From Clostridia bacterium BRH_c25 (GTDB taxonomy: Bacteria; Bacillota_A; Clostridia; Lutisporales; Lutisporaceae), in assembly GCA_001515955.1 (NCBI GenBank), contig LOES01000164.1, forward strand, positions 7,576 through 71,575: a stretch of DNA of 64,000 nt. The letters run 5' to 3'. Within the stretch, counting starts at the first letter, position 1; each line of letters begins with the position of its first letter. This document shows, piece after piece, positions 55,436 to 62,710 of this stretch. A model generated the notes under the pieces. That model had not been told where the DNA came from. It saw only the letters and a list, made by a program, of their open reading frames with translations, and did not search any database. Position numbers and translations under genes: made by a program.

Positions 55436-56251
55436 TTAGAATCTTGGGAAACAGTTCAATGAAATGTCATACCACCTGCCATGCTCCGGATTGATGGCAA
55501 TGCCGCCGGGACATAATGCTCTAAACGCTTCGCAGAATGCTTCGACAACAGGTAAATATTCTTCGGGGGTTTTTTTCAGATCCATATGATGCGGGATTAC
55601 AATTTTTGCACCTATGTCATTTGCAAAAGCTGCAATTTCTTCCGGAATGGGTCTGGTAAGCTGCAATATTGCCAAATCCGGCTTAACATCTTTCAGCATA
55701 TTGAGTTGTTCTATACTTGGTGTATTTCCATAAGTCAGAATTTTAAAATGCGGTGTTGTTATTATGTAATTTCTGTATTCTAAAGTACCGAACCAACCTA
55801 AAGGATACAGATCCTTATGCCGGTCATAGAGAGGGTTATCCTTGAAGCTCGTAGCAGTCGTAATAAAAGGCTTTCTCATATTCTGGTGCCTGCCCATTAA
55901 TGCTTTGATTTTCACCCAGCCGAAATCCAATTCTGTGTTGTGGCATACCGGATACAGAAAGTGTGCGTTTCGGTTTAAGTATTTTGCTAAATCCATAGCG
56001 CTTAGATCTCCCACAATGACTTTTGATTCAAATTTGTCCATCAGGTAACCTATATCTGTTACATGGTCCCAATGGGTATGTGACACGAGTATAATATCCG
56101 CACCTTCAATGATTTCCGCAGTTGCATCCGTTCCCGGAGACAAGCCGATAAAGGGGTCGATGACAACTGTTTTATCACCGATTTTAATTTCAAAACAAGT
56201 TACGGTTATCCATCGAATGCTGATCAGGGGTGAAAAGGCTTCCTTTTTCAT
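55436..56251 (-). CDS. UlaG-like metallo-beta-lactamase-fold hydrolase
   Basis: 271 residues. LVSHTHWDHVTDIGYL supplies the HxHxDH metal motif, preceded by TVVIDPFIG, and later histidines lie in ALMGRHQNM, TTPHFKIL and IVIPHHMDLKK. This is the UlaG/YtkL branch of the MBL fold, which includes lactonases and phosphodiesterases. Placement with an M20 peptidase and a peptide transporter suggests opening of a cyclic amide, lactone or N-acyl compound; this is speculative. First gene behind the promoter at 56297-56312. Confidence 0.82.
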   Translation of the reverse strand: MKKEAFSPLISIRWITVTCFEIKIGDKTVVIDPFIGLSPGTDATAEIIEGADIILVSHTHWDHVTDIGYLMDKFESKVIVGDLSAMDLAKYLNRNAHFLYPVCHNTELDFGWVKIKALMGRHQNMRKPFITTATSFKDNPLYDRHKDLYPLGWFGTLEYRNYIITTPHFKILTYGNTPSIEQLNMLKDVKPDLAILQLTRPIPEEIAAFANDIGAKIVIPHHMDLKKTPEEYLPVVEAFCEAFRALCPGGIAINPEHGRWYDISLNCFPRF

Positions 56252-56296
56252 TTTACATCCTCCTTTATGTTTAAATAATACCTATAACATAAACAC

Positions 56297-56312
56297 AGCA
56301 AATTTCATGCCA
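56297..56312 (-). promoter_or_regulatory. Sigma-54 (-24/-12) promoter of the MBL-M20 genes (module 2)
   Basis: Minus strand TGGCATGAAATTTGCT, GG-N10-GC, TGGCAT and TTGC boxes. It is 46 bp ahead of the MBL-fold gene, divergent from the kinase/NtrC pair. Confidence 0.8.
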
Positions 56313-56355
56313 TTCCATAAAGGTTTTTTCTGTGTCTGTTTACCTTTCTAATGAA

Positions 56356-56384
56356 TTGCATAGCTTGACCATATATACTATAAT
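56356..56384 (+). promoter_or_regulatory. Sigma-A promoter of the module 2 kinase/regulator pair
   Basis: TTGCAT (56356-56361), 17 bases, TATAAT (56379-56384), 48 bp before the kinase start. This gives sigma-54-independent expression of the sensor pair. Confidence 0.65.
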
Positions 56385-56432
56385 TTAATTATTCAAGCAT
56401 CAATACTTTGGAGATGAGAAGGGATCAGATAA

Positions 56433-58442
56433 GTGAAGCATTTGTTTAAATCCAGCCCATGGTGGATAGTGATCGGCGTTTTGCTTTTTCTCTTTGAAAT
56501 GCCGGCGTATGCTTTAAATGAAGAATTGAAAGTGGCTTTTGTAACGGGCCTGCCTCCCTATCAGTTTTTGGATGAATCCCAAAATCCTGTCGGCATGCAC
56601 ATAGATATTCTCAATGCTATTGCCCGTGAAAACGATTTGATGATCGAATATATTCCTATGAAGAGCAAAAGAGAAAGCATAGAAGCTTTTAACAAAGGAA
56701 AAGTGGATCTGGTTCTTGGAACCCTCCTTTCTGATAAAACATATTATAAAGGTTCTACCACAAGCGAGATCTCTTCTTCAAAATTATATATGATCGCATT
56801 AAAAGATTATTGGGAAACGAATCCCAACCTTTCTAACGGAAGAGCCGTTGCGGTTTATGAGTATGATACGGTAAATTATTATCTTGTTTCAAGTTTAGGT
56901 GCTATCAGGTATATTGTAACCGGTAACCAGGAAGAAGTCATGGAAGTGGCAAAAAAAGGAAGAGCAGATTTAATCATAGGTGTGAAAAACAGTATTCTTT
57001 ATCAATTAAGACAAGATTCAATTGAAGATAAATATACCACAATACATAATAATATTGACACAATAAGTTATGGAATGATTGTGCATGAAAACAGCGGAAA
57101 TTTACTGCATGTGCTTAATAACGGAATTGCCTCTTTGCGTTCAAGCTCCGAATATGAAAAAATATTGAACAAATGGATTGTAACGGATGATCAGGATTAT
57201 TGGAAGAAAATTGTTAAGCCCTATATATATTTTTTAGTCTTTATTGCTTTTTGCAGTATGATATATATAATAGTCAGCTACAACATTAATAAATTGCTCA
57301 AAAATCAGGTGGATAGAAAAACCGGAGAGCTTTCCGCTGCAAACTTGGAATTGGAAAAACGGCTTCAGCAGATTGAAGCTGAAAGTGACCTTCGAAGCAG
57401 AATAATTGAATTTTCTCTGGGTGGAATGGTGCTGGTGGACTGCAGCTTCAATATCATTTTTATTAATAAAGTTGCATTATCCTTTGCGAGAATAGAACAA
57501 AATCCCGTTAGACAAAACCTATTGGATTTTCCTGTTTTGGGAGAAATAATGAAACCGCTGTCCGACCATATTTTTAAAGGTGAGCATTCTTTGGAAAATC
57601 AAACCTGCCGTTTAATGACAGATGATGAAACACGTACATTTCGTTATAATATTACCCAAACATACGAATGCGGTAAAATATCAGGCGCTCTTTTTACCAT
57701 TGTCGATATAACAGGCGAAGAAATAGAAAAACAGAAAATTTTTGAAAAAGAAAAAAATCTCGCATTGAGCAGACTTGTTGCCGGTATTGCACATGAAATC
57801 CGGAACCCGCTTATGTCTATACGCACTTTTGCAACTTTAATCAATACACGGGGGGACGAAAAAGATTTTCAAAGTGATTTTGCAGAATTTGTGCCTAGAG
57901 AGACAGATAGAATAGATATGCTGATTCAAGGACTCATTGATTATGCGAAGCCTGTTAAAGGCGATATAGAAGAAGTGCTGGTAAAGGATATTATTAAAGA
58001 CTGTCTGTATCTTACAAAGACAATGAAAAAAAATAAACAAATAGAACTGGAAACAGATATCGACGACCATTTGTGTATTACGGTAAACAGCAATCAAATT
58101 CGCCAGGTGATAATAAATATTATATTGAATTCTTTAGAATCTATGGAAAAAAGGTTAACCTTGCATCCGGACAGCATTTCTAAGCCGCTTATAATGAAAA
58201 TAAGCGCATACGCACATAGATCAAGTGCCGTAATAACAATTACGGATCAGGGTATGGGAATGGATGGAACTAAGCTAAAAAAATGTACAGAACCATTTTT
58301 TACAACAAAAGAAAAAGGAACCGGACTTGGTCTCGCACTGTCAAAGCAATATGTCGAAGAAAACGGCGGCACGCTGGTAATTAACAGTAAAGAGCTTGAC
58401 TATACCAGTATACAGCTAATTTTCAGGAGGGAAAATCCATGA
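56433..58442 (+). CDS. Histidine kinase with fused solute-binding (SBP_bac_3) sensor, module 2
   Basis: 669 residues. Signal helix, amino-acid-binding domain (about 28-255; LKVAFVTGLPPYQFLDESQN, GMHIDILNAIARENDLMIEY), membrane helix (YIYFLVFIAFCSMIYIIVSY), coiled coil, PAS, HisKA with His454 in GIAHEIRNPLMSIRTF, HATPase_c (INIILNSLESMEKRL, DQGMGMD, GTGLGLALSKQYV). Paralogue of the module 1 kinase with the same domain order. GTG start (the first codon is GTG) after GAGAAGGGATC. The ligand is probably a peptide, amino acid or derivative handled by the divergent operon. Confidence 0.92.
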   Translation: MKHLFKSSPWWIVIGVLLFLFEMPAYALNEELKVAFVTGLPPYQFLDESQNPVGMHIDILNAIARENDLMIEYIPMKSKRESIEAFNKGKVDLVLGTLLSDKTYYKGSTTSEISSSKLYMIALKDYWETNPNLSNGRAVAVYEYDTVNYYLVSSLGAIRYIVTGNQEEVMEVAKKGRADLIIGVKNSILYQLRQDSIEDKYTTIHNNIDTISYGMIVHENSGNLLHVLNNGIASLRSSSEYEKILNKWIVTDDQDYWKKIVKPYIYFLVFIAFCSMIYIIVSYNINKLLKNQVDRKTGELSAANLELEKRLQQIEAESDLRSRIIEFSLGGMVLVDCSFNIIFINKVALSFARIEQNPVRQNLLDFPVLGEIMKPLSDHIFKGEHSLENQTCRLMTDDETRTFRYNITQTYECGKISGALFTIVDITGEEIEKQKIFEKEKNLALSRLVAGIAHEIRNPLMSIRTFATLINTRGDEKDFQSDFAEFVPRETDRIDMLIQGLIDYAKPVKGDIEEVLVKDIIKDCLYLTKTMKKNKQIELETDIDDHLCITVNSNQIRQVIINIILNSLESMEKRLTLHPDSISKPLIMKISAYAHRSSAVITITDQGMGMDGTKLKKCTEPFFTTKEKGTGLGLALSKQYVEENGGTLVINSKELDYTSIQLIFRRENP

Positions 58443-59791
58443 AATACAGAATAACAATTATTGATGATGAGCCTATTATTTGCAGATCCCTTAAGCTTGC
58501 ACTAGAAAAAGAATATGATGTTGAAACTTTTACCGATAAAGATAAAGCTCTGGAATCAATCACTAAAGAAAGCTGTGATCTTGTACTTTTGGACTTGTGT
58601 ATCGGCGAGCATAACGGGATAGAAACATTAAAAAAAATAAAAGAAATTGACAGTACGACTGCTGTTATCATGATGACAGCTTACGCAAGTATACGTTCCT
58701 CTGTGGATGCTATGAAAAATGGCGCTTTTACATATCTTGCAAAACCTATTGACATTGAAGAGCTGATTATATTTATCAATCAGGCACTGGAATTTAAGCA
58801 ATTGAATAAGCATATTGAATATTTGAATGATGAGCTTGCAGGCCGCCACAAATATAGTGATCTGATAGGCGAAACATCGGCAATGAAGCAAATTTATGAA
58901 AAAATCGAACTGTTTAAAGATACGGATGCCAGTATAACTATAACGGGTGAAAGCGGGACCGGTAAGGAATTGGTTGCCAGGGCCATGCATTTTTACGGCC
59001 GTCGAAAAAAAGGCCTTTTTATGGCAGTTAACTGTGCAGCTATTCCGGAAGGGCTTATAGAGGGAGAATTTTTTGGGTATAAAAAAGGATCCTATACCGG
59101 GGCCGCAGCAGACAAAAAAGGGAAACTCGAAATGGCTGACAAAGGAACCCTTTTCCTTGATGAAATTGGCGATATGCCATTAAACTTACAAGGGAAGCTG
59201 CTAAGAGTCTTACAGCAAAAAGAATTCACACCTATTGGCGGCACTCAGGCTAAAAAAATAGATGTCCGTGTCATAGCAGCGACTAACCGGGACTTGGAAC
59301 AAATGGTTAAGGAGGGTACTTTCAGACAAGATTTCTATTATCGCTTAAATGTTGTACCTATCCACATTCCCCCGCTGCGTGAGAGAAAAGAAGATATTCC
59401 GCTGCTGTGTAAATACTTTATTAATAAATGTGCAAATGAACAAGCAAAGCGTATTAATGGATTAACCGCTAAAGCTGAAAGCATCTTGCTGCAGCATCCA
59501 TTTTACGGAAACATCCGCGAGCTCTCCAATGTTCTGGAATATGCTGCAATAGTATGCTCCGGTAACATTATTGATGCTCACCACCTGCCTGAATATATCC
59601 TGAATCCGAAAAATGACGACGGGAATTATAAATCTACGATGAACTTTGCCGGAATGACTTTGCGGGACGTGGAAAGAATTGTGATTAGTGATTGCTTAAA
59701 AAGGAATAACAAGCATCAGAGAAAAACGGCTGAAGAACTTGGAATCAGCGAACGCGGCTTAAGAGATAAAATCAAACAATATGGTTTGTGA
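58439..59791 (+). CDS. NtrC-type sigma-54-dependent response regulator (module 2)
   Basis: 450 residues. Receiver (ITIIDDEPIICRSL, Asp52 in LVLLDLCIGEHNG, TAYASIRSSVDAM, YLAKPIDI), AAA+ (GESGTGKELVARAMHFYGRR, KGSYTGAA loop with F to Y, GTLFLDEIGDMP, RQDFYYRLNV) and Fis-type HTH (TAEELGISERGLRDKIKQ). Overlaps the kinase by 4 bp (ATGA). It should act on the -24/-12 promoters at 56297 and 54056. Confidence 0.93.
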   Translation: MKYRITIIDDEPIICRSLKLALEKEYDVETFTDKDKALESITKESCDLVLLDLCIGEHNGIETLKKIKEIDSTTAVIMMTAYASIRSSVDAMKNGAFTYLAKPIDIEELIIFINQALEFKQLNKHIEYLNDELAGRHKYSDLIGETSAMKQIYEKIELFKDTDASITITGESGTGKELVARAMHFYGRRKKGLFMAVNCAAIPEGLIEGEFFGYKKGSYTGAAADKKGKLEMADKGTLFLDEIGDMPLNLQGKLLRVLQQKEFTPIGGTQAKKIDVRVIAATNRDLEQMVKEGTFRQDFYYRLNVVPIHIPPLRERKEDIPLLCKYFINKCANEQAKRINGLTAKAESILLQHPFYGNIRELSNVLEYAAIVCSGNIIDAHHLPEYILNPKNDDGNYKSTMNFAGMTLRDVERIVISDCLKRNNKHQRKTAEELGISERGLRDKIKQYGL

Positions 59792-59835
59792 AATATATTT
59801 ATAAGCACAAACGAATACCTAAACATAATCAAGGT

Positions 59836-59890
59836 GCTGTTGCACAGCTGACTATCTGTTAGTTGCAACAGCCCCTTCTATTTTATTTTC
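59836..59890 (+). terminator. Terminator-like hairpin after the module 2 regulator
   Basis: GCTGTTGCA (59836-59844) and TGCAACAGC (59864-59872), then CCCC and TTCTATTTTATTTT. Read on the minus strand the GGGGCTGTTGCAAC end also resembles an insertion-sequence terminus, so it could be a relic element reused as a terminator. Confidence 0.6.
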
Positions 59891-59923
59891 ACTGTAGGAA
59901 AACATCTTCTTGGGGTTGTATAT

Positions 59924-59949
59924 AATTGGCCATTTCTTTGAGGGTTCTC
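59924..59949. repeat. 26-bp direct repeat, copy 1
   Basis: AATTGGCCATTTCTTTGAGG followed by GTTCTC; copy 2 at 61130-61155 differs at one base. The two bracket the HepT/MntA pair. Otherwise 59891-60081 has no clear gene. Confidence 0.8.
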
Positions 59950-60081
59950 CATGAGCTCTGCTATATTTGATTATCGACTGATAATATTTTATATTTTAGT
60001 GGTAGTTCAAGCTGCTTCTTAATGGTTTTCAATAATATCAACTAATTCTATATATTATGCCGCATTTAGCCAGCTAACGCA

Positions 60082-60426
60082 TTACCTCAAAAAGTCTTTT
60101 GCGATTTTCCTTAGTGATTTTTGCAATTCCGGCAGCTTATTTTGTACTACATCCCATATGATAACTGTATCTATTCCAAAATAATCATGAATCAAAATGT
60201 CTCTAAGCCCCGCAACCTTTTTCCATTCAACATTAGGATAAGCTAGCTTGATTTCATCTGGTATTTTTTTTGCCGCTTCTCCCAAAATTTCAAGGTTTCT
60301 AATAGTTGCATCCTGTACAAGTTCATCCTTCGCAAAGCTTTCATATGACATTTTAGAAGTATACCTTTGAATTTTTTCTATCGCTCCAAGCATGTCATTT
60401 AAATAGACATCAGGCTGCCTCGACAT
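60082..60426 (-). CDS. hepT: HepT-like HEPN-domain RNase toxin
   Basis: 114 residues, all-helical DUF86/HEPN protein. The catalytic RX4HXY motif is present as RDILIHDYF, with the preceding RNLEILGEAAKKIPDEI typical of HepT. As a toxin it cleaves RNA (tRNA in characterised systems). AAGGAG precedes MSRQPDVYL at 60426. It overlaps the MntA-like gene, the usual MntA-HepT order (antitoxin first). Confidence 0.9.
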   Translation of the reverse strand: MSRQPDVYLNDMLGAIEKIQRYTSKMSYESFAKDELVQDATIRNLEILGEAAKKIPDEIKLAYPNVEWKKVAGLRDILIHDYFGIDTVIIWDVVQNKLPELQKSLRKIAKDFLR

Positions 60427-60712
60427 AATGCACACTCCTTAGTATCTCGTCCCTGAGCTCTTTTTTTATATTTTCTTCAATGACTAAGTCTATCCTTTTA
60501 TTTAGAAGTTCCTCGAGATAAAATTTCAAATCGATATAATTGTCAAAAGTCTTTTTATGTGGTTCGAAAGAAATCAGAATGTCTATATCACTTGTCTCTG
60601 TCGGTTGCCCCTTTGAATATGAGCCAAAGATACCAAGACGAGAAATACCAAATTTTTTGATATGATTCAAGTTTTCTATTAACAAAGCCTCTATACTCTC
60701 TATTTTTAGCAA
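60410..60712 (-). CDS. mntA: MntA-like minimal nucleotidyltransferase antitoxin
   Basis: 100 residues. The nucleotidyltransferase motif GSYSKGQPTETSDIDILISF contains GS and DxD; RIDLVIEENIKKELRDEIL ends the fold. In MntA-HepT systems it neutralises the toxin by adding AMP to a tyrosine near the HEPN motif (a Tyr is present in HDYF). The TTG at 60712 is chosen because AGGAGG is 8-9 bases upstream; the GTG at 60721 lies inside that site. Confidence 0.88.
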   Translation of the reverse strand: MLKIESIEALLIENLNHIKKFGISRLGIFGSYSKGQPTETSDIDILISFEPHKKTFDNYIDLKFYLEELLNKRIDLVIEENIKKELRDEILRSVHYVEAA

Positions 60713-60988
60713 AAGAGCCACCTCCTTTAATTAACATTAATTGCATACATAACAAGATTGTGATCATTGTTGCTATCTGTATTTTAATTATATCATTTAT
60801 AATAAAGTTTATACTACAGAAAAAATACTGCTTTTCAAAAAAGCATTAACACAGCCAATTAGACGACTACAGGTCGCTTCATCTACTTCTTAGTAATTTC
60901 AACCATTTTCGCCTAGTATGCCGTCATGCTGCCGTCGCAAGGTCGTCAAGCGGTCGGCAAATGTCACAATTGTATCACATAAAATAAA

Positions 60989-61015
60989 AACTCTGGGGAC
61001 TAAATCCTCAGAGTT
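60989..61015 (-). terminator. Terminator on the minus strand downstream of the tRNA-Ser 3' duplicate
   Basis: AACTCTGGGGA (60989-60999) and TCCTCAGAGTT (61005-61015), one mismatch, followed on the minus strand by TTTTATTTTATG. Probably the original terminator of the tRNA-Ser gene. The remaining part of 60722-60988 shows no intact gene. Confidence 0.65.
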
Positions 61016-61025
61016 ACTTGCGTTT

Positions 61026-61050
61026 TATGGCGGAGAGAGAGGGATTCGAA
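61026..61050. repeat. Duplicated 3' end of tRNA-Ser (attachment-site-like), distal copy
   Basis: TATGGCGGAGAGAGAGGGAT followed by TCGAA: 25 bases identical to 61227-61251, which covers the CCA end, acceptor 3' strand and part of the T arm of tRNA-Ser. After base 61050 the sequence diverges, so no second tRNA is encoded. Confidence 0.85.
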
Positions 61051-61129
61051 GCCGGATGGCCGGCAGCCACACTTTTTAGTGAATTACGGGTTCTGTATAA
61101 TTATCGGATATAATCGGTTCATACTTACT

Positions 61130-61155
61130 AATTGTCCATTTCTTTGAGGGTTCTC
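61130..61155. repeat. 26-bp direct repeat, copy 2
   Basis: AATTGTCCATTTCTTTGAGG followed by GTTCTC, 25 of 26 identical to 59924-59949. It lies between the two tRNA-Ser 3' copies. No gene is seen in 61051-61226. Confidence 0.8.
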
Positions 61156-61226
61156 ATTCCCTCTCTATAAAAAATAAATAAAAAAGACTCTTTGCTAAAT
61201 TGCCAAAAGCCTTGAAAATAATCATA

Positions 61227-61251
61227 TATGGCGGAGAGAGAGGGATTCGAA
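61227..61251. repeat. Attachment-site-like repeat within tRNA-Ser 3' end, proximal copy
   Basis: Same 25 bases as 61026-61050, here part of the intact tRNA gene. The two copies are 201 bp apart in direct orientation. Confidence 0.85.
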
Positions 61252-61319
61252 CCCTCGGACCGCGTTAACAGTCACACGATTTCCAGTCGTGCGCCTTAGA
61301 CCAACTCAGCCATCTCTCC
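61229..61319 (-). tRNA. tRNA-Ser (anticodon GGA)
   Basis: Minus strand starts GGAGAGATGGCTGAGTTGG; anticodon arm CACGA-CTGGAAA-TCGTG places GGA at the anticodon; a long variable arm of the serine type follows; T arm GGTTCGAATCC; acceptor end TCTCTCC, discriminator G and an encoded CCA. The acceptor stem pairs perfectly. Confidence 0.95.
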
Positions 61320-61531
61320 ATTTGTCGAGCTGTTGCCCGTACTTTAGTATTATACTAAATAAGCCGTTAAATATCAACAGGTATTTTGTTTGTGGTTTTA
61401 CATAATTTTGTTGCTTTTCTGAATGCTTTACTTTAAAAATGGCAATTTTTATGGTAGAGTGATTATAACATATAGGTAGTATGTGGATTATCGGTATCGT
61501 TGATTCACACACACGAAAGAGGAATAAATTT

Positions 61532-62695
61532 ATGAAGTTTTCTGTTGATAAAAATCTTGTAAAATACAGTGTTTATATAATTGTGCTGGCAACTATCCTG
61601 TATATTATATATAGGATAGTATCCAACCTTGAGTTCATACTCAGTACTGTCATGAGTGCTCTGTCCGGGCTGCTTGTCATTCTGACTCCGTTTATAATCG
61701 CGCTGTTCATAGCTTATCTGCTTCACCCTATAGTGTGCTGGATTGAGTGTAATGTAATTCATGGCAAGTGGTTCAAAAAGCATCAAAAGCTGAAACGCAC
61801 CACCAGTGTCCTGTTTACCTATATTCTGGTTTTTGGGATATTTGTCATATTGCTGTACAGTATTTATGCCATGATCGGCGGGCAGATCAGCAGGCAGGTT
61901 GATATAAATGCGGTTATTGATTCTATTTCCAATTATTCAAAAAGATATAACCAGATATTTGAGCAGCTGCGGGTTGCTCTTGAAAACAGTGGGCTGTCTG
62001 AGAATCTGAAGCAGCAGTTTATCAATACTGCCGAAAGCGTCAATCAGTTATTAGGCTCTGCAATTTCAAAAACCTTCGACCAGTTAAAAAGGATGGGAAG
62101 TAATATAGTAAATATAGTACTGGGCCTTATAATTGCCTTTTATATTTTGAAGGACCTGGAATACTTCAAACAGTTATACAGCAAGACTACAAAGGCGCTT
62201 ATGAAGGAGCGGAAAGATGAGAAGCTGAAAAGCTTTTTCAGCGATATCAATTCCATAACCTCCAACTTCATAAGGGGGCAATTGCTGGATGCCCTGATTG
62301 TAGGAATCCTGTGCTCTATAGGACTTTCAATAATCGGACTGGACTTTTCTGTCCTGATAGGAATGATAGCCGGTATATCCAATATAATCCCTTATTTCGG
62401 ACCAATACTCGGGTCTGTGCCTGCAATAGTTGTAGGGCTCCTCAGCGGAAGCCCCATAAAAGCTCTTTTTGCCGTAATCGTGCTTGCTGCAGTGCAACAG
62501 ATCGACGGCACCCTAATTGCACCCCGGGTTGTGGGAGACAGCGTGGGGCTGCATCCGGTGTTTGTAATGCTTTCCATAATAATAGGCGGTGCTTATTTGG
62601 GGTTGCTGGGAATGCTTATAGCAGTTCCCACAGCGGCTATTATAAAGATGTTTCTGCTCCGGTGGATAGCGGATAAAAAAAGCGTGGATCTATAG
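61532..62695 (+). CDS. AI-2E family (PerM-like) membrane transporter
   Basis: 387 residues with about seven to eight helices: two to three at the N-terminus (LVILTPFIIALFIAYLLHP motif), a soluble stretch (about 130-205), then the conserved GQLLDALIVGILCSIGLSII, IAGISNIIPYFGPILGSVPA and QIDGTLIAPRVVGDSVGLHP. Characterised members export AI-2 or act as Na+/H+ antiporters; YtvI-like clostridial members have no fixed role. Start at 61532 after AGAGGA. It shares a bidirectional terminator with the convergent gene. Confidence 0.9.
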   Translation: MKFSVDKNLVKYSVYIIVLATILYIIYRIVSNLEFILSTVMSALSGLLVILTPFIIALFIAYLLHPIVCWIECNVIHGKWFKKHQKLKRTTSVLFTYILVFGIFVILLYSIYAMIGGQISRQVDINAVIDSISNYSKRYNQIFEQLRVALENSGLSENLKQQFINTAESVNQLLGSAISKTFDQLKRMGSNIVNIVLGLIIAFYILKDLEYFKQLYSKTTKALMKERKDEKLKSFFSDINSITSNFIRGQLLDALIVGILCSIGLSIIGLDFSVLIGMIAGISNIIPYFGPILGSVPAIVVGLLSGSPIKALFAVIVLAAVQQIDGTLIAPRVVGDSVGLHPVFVMLSIIIGGAYLGLLGMLIAVPTAAIIKMFLLRWIADKKSVDL

Positions 62696-62710
62696 ATCTA
62701 CGCTTTTTTT
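62675..62710. terminator. Bidirectional terminator between the permease and desulfurase genes
   Basis: AAAAAAAGCGTGGATC, loop TATA, GATCTACGCTTTTTTT: long stem with one G-T pair and A/T tracts both ways. Confidence 0.9.

Noticed and set aside
60860..60980. Minus-strand pieces TFADRLTTLRRQHDGIL and VEITKK as possible repressor or recombinase remnants
   Set aside because: Too short and interrupted by stops; the resemblance to Xre or recombinase ends is not convincing.
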